In this document: piece after piece, positions 53,623 through 63,493 of the stretch
Numbering within the stretch: the stretch's first letter is position 1
Layout: each line of letters opens with the position of its first letter
From: Rhyacophila brunnea
Lineage: Eukaryota; Arthropoda; Insecta; Trichoptera; Rhyacophilidae
Assembly (NCBI GenBank): GCA_022495005.1
Contig: JAGYXB010001046.1
Span: 124,001 to 188,000 of the forward strand
DNA length: 64,000 bases
Reading direction: 5' to 3'
Notes under the pieces: generated by a model
Databases searched by the model: none
What the model was told of the DNA's origin: nothing
What the model saw: the letters and a program-made list of their open reading frames with translations, nothing else
Position numbers and translations under genes: made by a program

Positions 53623-55043
53623 CTACAAAAAGAATAGGAATGTTAAAATATTCAAAGCAATACTATCAATAAAATATACTTATGTTCCAGTGTTCCCTAA
53701 TATAACACTGATACTATGTCGTTTGTAAAGTGTTTTTTTTTTATTAATATAATACGTTCACAACATGACTTTTAGAAGAAAATAAAGATTAAAAAAGAGT
53801 ATTATATAATTATATATTTATAAAAAAGGAAAAGATCAGCAATAAGCAGTAGAATTAGTGGACAGTAAGAAATTTATATAACAAGGAAGTCACTGAGTGT
53901 GCTAAGCAGACCCTATTTTAAGAATTTATAAAACAATGCCCACTTATACTCTTCCTGACGCAGGTGAAATATGTCAATATCTGAAGTGATTTGGTTGTAC
54001 AAACTTATTGCCATCCCAATTGCCATTACAAATGGCAGGTTAGTTGTGCACCCTGGGAGAACAAAAAATGTATGCCCTCGATTCTTAAGATAATTATCTG
54101 ACACACAAATGAATCCCACGAAGAATGGCAGTTTTCATTTACGCCGCGTGTAAGTCGGAAAAAAATATGTAGCTAAATAAAGATCTATTCTAAACTTTAA
54201 GCTACAGTATGTAAGCATACCTAATGATCAGTATATTTATAGTCTGGCAAATCTTCATGAATAGGACCGCGCTTGAAGAACGCTTATAATTTATTCAAAT
54301 TTACTCAGAAAAGCTGTTGTAGAATTACGCAACTTACAATTGCATTTTTTCGCAAAATTGCGAAAGCGATTTGACTCATTTTTGCTTAACGGGTTTGTTA
54401 ATAAGGAAAATTGCCCACACGGAAAAAGACTAATCCAGAAAACTCCCTAGAGTTCATTACATCTACAAATATTTACCGTTTCATGCGGTTTACACGCTGG
54501 TGGCATCGACGCACAATTCTTCAATAATGGGGCTAAAGCTCACGTGAAGGTCGATGGAAATCCTTTTCAAACCATGATTTATATTTGGATTTAAATATTA
54601 TGGATTTATTTGAAAGAACAGTGATTTCTTTTCAACAGGATGTGCCATCCAGCAATCGCAACTATCGCCTTATTTAAATTAAGATTTTGAGAATTGCACC
54701 TGTCAATTGGCATAAAATGTTGTGCGATTTGATATCTCTGGATTATTACATGTGAAGCTTTGTGAAGTCACTGGTATATGCTTATAAACCATTAGAAGCC
54801 AACTTTTGCCAACAAGCCAATTTCCAGTACTATACGGACATCAGTACTCTAATAAAAGTAGTCTAAATTGGACAACCATAATTTACTTATACGAGAATAA
54901 CTGTGGTGGCCACACGCCTGAAATCATTTTTAAATATTAATGCCATGAAGGTATCGATTGATCGAAAAAAAATATTTAATTTTTTTTTACAATTCAAAGT
55001 TTCATCGGACTTAAAAAAAAAACAACTATGTAATTAAACATAC
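53623..55043 (-). other. G3m last intron
   Basis: Contains a LINE 3' fragment (53919-54125). 54370-54800 aligns to 2485-2840 in unit 1. No exon is seen. Confidence 0.55.
53919..54125 (-). pseudogene. Jockey-type LINE 3' fragment
   Basis: The frame FVGFICVSDNYLKNRGHTFFV.., then SDIDIFHLRQEEYKWALFYKF, matches the end of the LINE at 62080-62280 (GLCVSDDYLRSRGHPLFV.., SDIDIFHIREGEFRWTLFYKF). Everything upstream in the ORF is missing. Confidence 0.7.
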
Positions 55044-55196
55044 CTGGTCTAATGGCTTGTATTGTAGATCAGAGCAGCCAGGTTGAGTTAATTCAGCATT
55101 AATTTGGTGGATTGCATTCTCAACAAGTTCTTCTTTGATGATAACTCCCTCATCATTATTTTCATACTTAATATTCATCAGACTGTTTTCACACTT
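55044..55196 (-). CDS. G3m exon D
   Basis: Exon of 51 codons, same length and phases as 2986-3138. It reads KCENSLMNIKYENNDEG, then VIIKEELVENAIHQIN and ends LQYKPLDQ. NIKYE and IIKEE fit psi-K-x-E and are unchanged from unit 1, while flanking residues differ (EGV for EAA, HQINAEL for QQINDKL). Acceptor TTTTCAG, donor CAG|GTATGT. Confidence 0.78.
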
Positions 55197-55851
55197 CTGA
55201 AAATGACAACATTATTCATATTATGCAACAGTATCACCATTACTATTAGCCAGAAAAGGTCTCCCAGAGCTCTTTGTTCAATAAATGGTCGCCTATGTAT
55301 GACTTAATTTGGCAGGTGAATGTATAATCACCGAACGACATTCCAATGTTATGGGCAATCCGACAAAATAGTTCACTCTTGCAGTCATTCTTGTTTGTTT
55401 TAGTTCAATTAGGACTACATATTACAGATGGCTGGGTTAGTTTTTTTTTTAAATGCATTAAGCCTTGCCTTACCAAACCAAAATAAATAAAAAATATTCT
55501 TCCAACTATAAAATATCAAAAATTCTGTATTATATAATAACATATTGAGGCTTAGTTTCACAGGGATTTTGTTAAATTTTAAAAACTATCAGTAAATTAT
55601 TTTAGTGTTAGTTCAAAGAAAATAAATACGTAGATACGAACGAAGAAGTTTTGTGTGCACCATATTTATGTTGAATATTAGCAGCCTATTTACACCCTTT
55701 GCCGCTGGATGATACCCATTTTGTATTACAATATAATATATATATATAAGTTTAGCATAGTATACAGATACGTATCAGATGACAATATACAATACATTAT
55801 ATACCTAACAACAATAATCAAATGAGCATATATATTAATTATATGAGTTAC
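55197..55851 (-). other. G3m intron C-D
   Basis: Aligns to the unit 1 intron at 3139-3703. No other content is recognised. Confidence 0.55.
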
Positions 55852-56211
55852 CTGTGAACCACTGCCAAACGTTGACGCATCAAACTTTTCATACAAGTGA
55901 CTGCTTTGGTCGACGGCTTGTGCGCATGGAAAAGCCACTTCATCTAAAGTCAGCGACGCATCGTGCATACGTTTATGGTACTTCAAAATGTGCGCTGATG
56001 AAAAAAAATTACAACACACGTTGCAAACAAAATTTCTATCGAAAAATGAAGCTCTGTGTAACCTTAGACGGACTTGTTTCGCAGAAGTAAGCGCTATTTC
56101 CTTTTTGATGTCCATTTCTTGCACTTCAATTTCACCAAATAACTGTGCAGATTGTCTCTCAAAGATATCAGGTGCAATCATACAATCCATGTCGCGGTTT
56201 ACGAGCGGAGT
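55852..56211 (-). CDS. G3m exon C: alternative isolated-finger exon
   Basis: Exon of 120 codons, TTGACAG acceptor and CAG|GTAAC donor, phase 0-0. TPLVNRDMDCMIAPDIFERQ, then EMDIKKE (psi-K-x-E), AKQVRLRLHRASFFDRNFVC and one degenerate finger with HKRMH. Four extra codons (AQAV) relative to unit 1 before DQSSHLYEKFD. Ends FGSGSQ. As in unit 1, it duplicates the N-terminal module of the finger exon. The open frame is conserved in both copies, which supports real use. Confidence 0.78.
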
Positions 56212-58008
56212 CTGTCAAGAAATAAAATACAAACATAAATCAATCATAATATTTACACTAACAATATAAAAAATCAAACGACATAAAGAATGTAAAGTTT
56301 CTGGACTATGACCACCTAGAAGGGCAATTTTTTACGAAGCAGTATCGAAGTCATTGTATGAGAAATTGATTAGAATGTATGAGAAATTTAATTTCTAATT
56401 AGATTTTGACAATCGCGTCTGAAAGTGGCGGAGGCTTTTGAGTTTCATAAGCTTTGACGGTTGAGGCGCGGAGACGCATGTCGGAACGTTATGTTGAAAG
56501 GTTCGTTATTTATTGTTTTTTGTCTTTTACATATTACCGTTGGAAGTGTTGTTTTGTATTTAAATTCGCAATAAAGTATGTATCGTGTACATACATATTT
56601 TATTAATATTAGGTTTGTAAAATACATCGGAAGTTCCGTTCACATTCTCGTAGGTACTGAATATTGTAATAACACTATTATAAGGTAATATTGAAGTAAG
56701 CATGTTCTTTAACAATCAATCGTTTTAAGAATTCAGCGATAACTAATAAGTACTGATTAAATAATATGATAATGTCATTACCACATTTTAGGTTATTTTA
56801 CACGTATCCAAAATGGAAGTGATTCACGCTGAAATTTAGTTGTTAAGCGTTGGTAACCGGACGGATCCATTCAAAATAACAGACGAGGCGAAATGAAGAC
56901 GATGTGAAATGATTCCGGTTATCGAAACCATTGGCAGATATATTCATTTCCAGGATGGAAAATCTAATGACAACCCCAACTAGCTGTCATGTGAGCATAG
57001 ACAAAAATATAATGCAAACTCTTACGCGACCATAAATGTGCATTCAGTATTTTTGTTATATTATTGGACACCGTTTGAAGCACTATGCCTCCTTTGAAAA
57101 TACTGTTGCGTTTTGCTTCTTGTTTGCGTACCGCTTTGTTCAAAAATTGCCATTCAGGTGTCGAGTCTTCACGATTGAATAGGCACGTCAATGAGGTTTG
57201 ATTTTATCGCTGCGCTCATGGAGACACCCTTAAGCCCGGTTCGGATCAGGCGAGTAGTTTATTCAAAAGGCGAGTAATTTAGTAACTAAACGTGTACGAA
57301 CAGAAAAATCCAAACCAAACCACTTCTGACGGTCAGAAAATGGTTTGAAGTTTGCTGGTACAGTGAACTAAACGTTAAATCTAAAACTATTCCGGTTTAT
57401 TTATAACGAATGCGCAGTAGGCCAGTTTTGACCTGTCAAACCGTTTAGCTGGAATGCTTAAATTTATGTTGTCATGCAGCATGGTAGGTAATTTAGTAAA
57501 TTTGAGGCTTACATTAATGTTACAAAAAGTTTTGACAATAGAATTGGTCTATTCTCACCCCATTTCACGTAGATATTGCTTCCGTTTATGGTATTTTATG
57601 GCTGCAAGTAGTTCTTTTTATAGACAATATGCTTCTATTTCCAACATAAAAATGACTTACGGGCGATTAATTTTATTCACCAAACAATTGAGCACAATTT
57701 TAGATAATCGCATTAATTATTGCTTTACATTCGAATGCATGTGATGTATAAATCATCATATTTAAATATATTTCCGTGATTTAACAAAAGATGTATATAC
57801 CTACTCATAACTGTCTCAAAATATTTGTTTTAGCAATTGCCAACAGCTCGAATCTACTCCGTAATCAATAAAGGAAACAAGTTTGACCGACTTATAATAT
57901 AATGGTTCCTAATCAATATTCAAAGATGCATTACAAATTCAAAACTTCAATATAAGACGGCATCAATGGAAGAAAACGGCACATATACCTACGTACAATT
58001 GAACGAAC
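56212..58008 (-). other. G3m intron B-C
   Basis: Aligns to 4052-6192. Includes the decayed Harbinger-like fragment (about 56813-57010) and the CCCGGTTCGGATCAGGCGAG segment at 57235. A segment seen in unit 1 at about 5170-5520 is largely missing here. Confidence 0.55.
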
Positions 58009-58155
58009 CTGATGTATTGGCCTATAATCTGAATACGAACAACCTTGTTGAGGATCTTGATCATATAATGGGTGTGATATATCATCAATAATCTCGCGCT
58101 TGACGACAGCTTGTTGATTATCGAATGTTTTATCGGAGAGGTCCGCCTTATGGTA
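58009..58155 (-). CDS. G3m exon B
   Basis: Exon of 49 codons, TTTTTTCAG acceptor and CAG|GTTCGT donor, phase 0-0. YHKADLSDKTFDNQQAVVKRE, then IIDDISHPLYDQDPQQGCSYSD and YRPIHQ. The first motif seen in unit 1 (NIKSE) has decayed to DKTF, while VVKRE is retained. Confidence 0.8.
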
Positions 58156-58448
58156 CTGAAAAAAGCATTATTAAAAGCATATATAGAACTTTAAAACCAA
58201 TTCCAGTTTATGTAACGTCCGTACAACGATGTATAATAATTATATTTAATATGAATAGGTAGATAAACTAACCTATATCACATGTATTGTATTTGTATTG
58301 TATAAACATGTATTTTTTTTTAACAAAGTTTAATATCAACTTATGTTCCTACATAGTTTGTTAAAAAGCACAGTTTATAATATTAAACCAATCATTGTTA
58401 TTCGCAATCTAATGTTATTGTAAAATAACTTAGTTTCCAAAAACTAAC

Positions 58449-58595
58449 CTCGAAATTGCAACTTGAAACGTCCGCATTCTCTTGCGTTACATGAGTGCGA
58501 GGGTCCGGGTTGTTCGGATGGCTAGTCAGCGTGTCAAACAAAGGCTTGCCTTCTATATTGGAGTGTTCTCCATCACATTCTTGCTTTACATCCAT
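58449..58595 (-). CDS. G3m exon A (first coding exon)
   Basis: Start exon of 49 codons ending GAG|GTTAGT, phase 0. MDVKQECDGEHSN, then PDPRTHVTQENADVSSCNFE. VKQE fits psi-K-x-E. The leader upstream on the minus strand (GGCAACAC 72 bases before the ATG, then CACGTTGTTCCTGCCATATTTAC) matches that of G3p and G1p, so start and leader are inferred with some confidence. Confidence 0.82.
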
Positions 58596-60110
58596 GTTAA
58601 GTGTAAATATGGCAGGAACAACGTGACAGACAGGATACATTCAGGTTAATATTAGAAAAGTGTTGCCACAATACTGAAAATTGTTTACCGTCGAAACTAA
58701 TATCAATTAATAATAGATACAAACACTAACTTGACACGGTGACACACTTCAATAATAATTATATATGTTTTATAGTCAAAACAAAACAATGGAGCGAAAA
58801 TTATAACCAGCATTTCCACAATCACAACGAGATCAGCGCATCTCGGTATTCAAATGGCAAAATGCCCATCTGCATTTTTTCTATTTTCAAGTTTTGTTAA
58901 CAGACGTTGTTAAATACAATATTAATCATCAACGCGGCAAAAGAACATATCTGTCAGTGCAATACAAACAAAATGACACCGGTTTTTTGAGCCAGGCACA
59001 CGGACATTGGGCGTGATTTGCACTATACACGGATAGACAAGGCAGAGTCAAAAGTCATAGCCTTTTGACAATGTCTTGTTCATTATACTTACTACCTACT
59101 TGAGCCTTGACTGAATGGGTAGACAATAAAGTGTCCCTACTTGATTGTATTAATTGATTTATTATAGGTATAGGTTAAAAATAACAGTGTATGTATTGAT
59201 ATATCCCGGGTCCTGTGGCTAGCTCAGGATGTAGGTAGAACCCGGGATTCACAAAAATTAAATGTCTTTCTTCGTTGAACACGTGGCTTTATATTTCAAC
59301 GGTTATTTTCGCAAAGAAACTTATTTTTAAAAGTTCCTATCCAAATTAATCTTTTATTGTTACGTTCCTAATGTTATGTAATTATACCGCTTATATTCTA
59401 ATTATTGATTATCTGAATTCGTTTTATTGTTAAGTTTTTAGCGCGGGAATTCGCGAACTCAATACCACGTCCTCCCGCGACTATGTACTACCCATTTTTT
59501 CTATTGTACTCTTTTTACATTGAGCAGTGACGTCATCTTTTCTTTTTACATACCTACTCCTGAATATTAAGTTTCTTTGGCTTTCGTTTATTTTATTCGG
59601 CACAATCACATTCTTCCCTGACATAGGTACTATTATTATAATTAGATAAACAATAATTCTTACGTGCTAAGTACATGTTGAATATTTTGACAGTTAATCT
59701 AGGAATTTTGAACGTACGTACGCCCATTGTTGACTAGGAGGTCAGGTGACATTGTTACACCTAATAATTACGTAGGTAATTACGACTATCGGGAGAGTCT
59801 CAATAGTCATGGATGTAACAGTATACCTACCTACGCTGTTAGTGTGTATTTGCCATTGGTGAATACGTGTAGTGCTTGAAAATATCGAAAGGCAAAACCC
59901 GAGTGGTAAAAAACTACTACTCAAATAGAATTGTACAAAACTTAAATCTTATAAAACACAGTTTATTGTTTAATCGCTCATGGTATAGACCATTCAGTAT
60001 TTCGGCCATACATAATAAATAATTACGTATTGCGGCAACACTTCTCTTAAATTAATGTACCTTGAATGGATCCTGCTTGTCACGTTCTTCCTGACATATT
60101 TACCATTAAA
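58596..60110. promoter_or_regulatory. Unit 3 bidirectional promoter region (1.5 kb)
   Basis: Between divergent exon A copies. GGCAACAC lies at 58660-58667 (minus) and 60034-60041 (plus), 72 and 77 bases before the respective ATGs. The flanking leaders are inverted copies of each other. A CCCGGG hairpin lies at about 59200-59247. This is the uninterrupted form of the region expanded in unit 1. Confidence 0.6.
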
Positions 60111-60257
60111 ATGGACGTAAAGCGAAAATGTGATGAAGAACAGTCTGATACAGAAGGCAAACCTTTGTTTGATACGCATACTAGCCTCCCAATCAACCCG
60201 GAAGTTCGCACTCATATAAAGCAGGAGAATGCCGACGTTTCAAGTGGCAATATCGAG
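60111..60257 (+). CDS. G3p exon A (first coding exon)
   Basis: Start exon of 49 codons ending GAG|GTTAGT, phase 0. MDVKRKCDEEQSDTEGKPLF, then THIKQENADVSSGNIE. The first motif has changed to VKRK, whereas HIKQE fits psi-K-x-E better than the VQQE of unit 1. Nearly identical to G1p exon A. Confidence 0.82.
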
Positions 60258-60535
60258 GTTAGTTTTGGGAAACTGATTTCTTTTACAATTACTCTGTATT
60301 GTGACTAACAACGATTAATATTTTATTATAATATGTTGCTTTTTTATAAACTCCGTAGAGACATACAATGATATTAAACGTTGATTTAAAAAATTACTCG
60401 ATTATACATTTTGACAGCTAGGTACGATACATTTGTGATTTAGGTTAGGGCAGGATATCTTCTAATTCATTTTGACTATAATTAGTCATTCAAGGGAAAG
60501 TGGTTTTACTATGTTAACCATAATGTTTCTTTCAG

Positions 60536-60691
60536 TATCTTTTAGCGGACCTCTCTAATATAAAACCTGAGACGGATGATCAGTTATCCGTCATCACGCG
60601 CGAGATTATTGAAGATGTAATAGACCCATTATGTGATGTTGAAGATCCTAAACCGGGTAGCTCTTATTCAGAATACAGGACAATACATCAG
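60536..60691 (+). CDS. G3p exon B
   Basis: Exon of 52 codons, TTTCTTTCAG acceptor and CAG|GTTCGT donor, phase 0-0. YLLADLSNIKPETDDQ, then SVITREIIEDVIDPLCDVEDPKPG and YRTIHQ. IKPE fits psi-K-x-E, whereas the usual VKRE is changed to ITRE, with the lysine lost. It shows what G1p exon B looked like before the Copia event. Confidence 0.82.
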
Positions 60692-60768
60692 GTTCGTTCA
60701 ATTGTATAATATGGTATTTGTCTTCCCTCGGTGTTACCGAAGGTTTGAATTGGCATGTTTTAATCTTA

Positions 60769-62545
60769 GAGTCGTTTCAAACGCGACACCATTGTCTCGA
60801 GACGCCGCATGATTGGGTGCGTTTAGGCGGAGAAACAAGTATGTCGCGTTCATATATATGTAGAGGAAACGTTCATGCGGTGCCCAATCCGTTGACATCT
60901 TCCCAATTGATGAGGGTGACGTGTTTAGATTTATTAAAAAAAATAAGAATACCCGCTCTTAGGAATCGCATACCTATCTTCCAAGATGTTTTTTAAAGGG
61001 CTGTATTGACTTTGTCAAGGGCCACTTTCATATATATTTTACCTGACAATGGAGACGGGTCTCTTTTCGGAAGCATGGAAGATGTCGAAGGTTACTCCAA
61101 TTCATAAGAGTGGTACGGAGTCATCAGTGGAAAACTATAGGACGGTAGCCATTCTCTATGCACCAGCAAAAGTTCTTGAAATGATCATGCACAGCATGAT
61201 TTCTCCAAGGATTGAGTCATTTCATTGCCGACTCAAGTATTAATCCAAAGATGGTCATCTATAATGAATGAGCAGCATGGATTAGGGCAGGCCATTAAAC
61301 GATTTCTCGAGTTATTTGAGGAATTGTCAACAATACGTATCGTACACCATCTATCAGTCATAGACCTTTAAAACATTTTCTGGTGTGCCTCAGGGCTCAA
61401 ACTTGGGGCCATTGTTGTTCACGTTTTTTTATAAATGACATAGCATTGGTAATTAAAAATGGTATGTTCATGTTGTTTGCTGATGACTTGAAACTCTTCA
61501 TGAAAGTTGTCACCTTAGGTGATAGTCGTCGACTCTAACTTGATATAGATAATAATATATTAGATTGGAGATGGTTTACTAATGCCTCGGGAGTATTGTT
61601 GTTCCAGTATTCGATGCATGGCAGAGTTCTTTCGGGAATATCATCTATAAAGGATCTTGGCATTACATTTGACAATTTACTTACGTTTAGTGGTCATATG
61701 GATACCATTTGTGAAAAGGCGCTAAAACAGTTGTGCTTTGTCTTCCTTTCCTCTTTGCCTCGTACTTCCAAGGTCTTTTCGGATGTTACGGTACTAAAAA
61801 ATCTCTATAACTCCTAAGCTAGAAGCAGACTTGAGACTGGGTCTATTTTTTGGGCCCCGCATCAGTTTAAGTACGGCCTTATGGTGGAGAGGGTCTAGAA
61901 TGAAAATTTTTAGAATCCTTTACTTTCGGCTATATGGATATTATCCGTGGCTCTATCCGACTGACTTTCTCTTAGAAATGCTTTCATACTGTAACTTAAA
62001 ATTTCGAAGAGATCTTTATTCAGTTGCATATTTTTTCCGACTTATACGCAGCGTAAATAAAAACTCCATTCTTGGTGGTGTTGGCTTGTGTGTCTCTGAT
62101 GATTATCTTCGAAGTCGAGGGCATCCGTTGTTTGTTCTCCCAAGGTTCAGAACTGACCTGCCATTAGTAATATAAATTGAGAGGGCAATAACGATGTTAA
62201 ATGATGTCGCTTCGGATATTGATATATTCCACATACGTGAGGGTGAATTTAGGTGGACTTTGTTTTATAAATTTTTATGTTAGTGTCTATCGATAGTTTA
62301 CTCTGTGTGCTTCCATCTTCATTTATTTTTGTTATTTTATTTCTCATTTTATTACCTATTATATTATTAACTCACATTGTTCTGTATTTTAATTTATAAC
62401 ACTTATTTTATGTCATATTGTGAACGTTCTGAATGTTTTTTATATGTAAAATAAATACATTTGAATTTTATGATTTGTGCAGTGCTTAGACTGTTCAGAG
62501 AGAGCCACCAGTGTCCAGATACTAGTGTCTCGTATGAAACGGCTC
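60769..62545. mobile_element. Harbinger-like MITE interrupted by a LINE
   Basis: TTA on both sides (60766-60768 and 62546-62548). Ends GAGTCGTTTCAAACG and, reversed, GAGCCGTTTCATACG, both going on to GACAC. The termini are of the same family as the MITE at 41100. The LINE from about 60890 to 62470 sits inside it. Confidence 0.7.
60890..62470 (+). pseudogene. Jockey-type LINE, 5'-truncated and frameshifted
   Basis: RT pieces in shifting frames: LFSEAWKMSKVTPIHKSG..VENYRT (61057-), VPQGSNLGPLLF.F (61385-), the polymerase box LFADDLKLFM (61475-), DLGITFDNLLTFSGHMDTICEKALKQ (61655-), SIFWAPHQFKYGLMVERV (61850-), and the C-terminal SDIDIFHIREGEFRWTLFYKF (62210-). The FADD box is typical of non-LTR RTs of the Jockey group. 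The ORF1 and endonuclease parts are missing. The 3' end has AATAAA at about 62450. It is the most complete of three copies in the window. Confidence 0.82.
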
Positions 62546-63493
62546 TTACTTCTTAATGAAGTCATTTTAAAATACGTGCGAGAACACTTTTCATTTATTG
62601 GTTATGGAGTAGAAATACATGCTATTAGAATAAGTACGTTTAATTTTTTATGAAGGTAGTTTTTTTAGCCCGATAGAACTTTTCATTGTAAAAATATAAC
62701 ACTAGTTAATTTTGAAAGTTTTTTAATTCGAAAGACAGACATGTATGGCATTAACATTTTTAAATGATTTAGGGCATATTGCCACCTTATCTGTTCTCAA
62801 GGAAGCATATACTGGTCACCCAATTTAGAACACTTTTTTCGTGCACTGCCTGTGCCTGCGTGTGTATAACACGAATGATGTTGGCTTTCAATGCGCCAAT
62901 TGTTGCTTAACTATCGGCATCAGCCAGTGAATTCGCGAACTCCCACAAGAAATGTCGCCTGACTTATCCCCTAACATTCGATATCGATGAGTGCTGTCGT
63001 GGTATGGCACATTTTGTCCGGATGCTTGTCATTATATTTTCAAAAATATTATTAATCTAAGTTCCATAAGGCAATCTTCAGCCTAATTTTGAAAAAAATA
63101 TTGTCCGGTAATGCATTCAAGGGACTTTTAAGGATCGGTCTCAATCCATATGCAGCATATTTCCATACTAACAAATCCGTTAAGCTACAATGAGCTAAAT
63201 CACTAAACGCAATATTTCGAGAAAATGCAATTATAGGTTGCGCGAATTGACAACATATTTTATAGGTAGATTAGGTAAATTTGTCAACGTGACTCTATTC
63301 GTGTTGCTTTGCTAGACTAAACCAATCAGTAATGTCATAAAGTCAACGCGTGTAACACATGGATTTGACAGTTGTAATATTGACATATTGCTTTTTAGTT
63401 CTATCTTACCAATAAAACACTTGTCCACCAAATATTATTTTTATTTGCTGTAATATTGTTCAATTAAAATATACAACCTTATTCTTTTTGTAG
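62546..63493 (+). other. G3p last intron, distal part
   Basis: AT-rich; no exon or repeat recognised after the MITE end. Confidence 0.5.
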
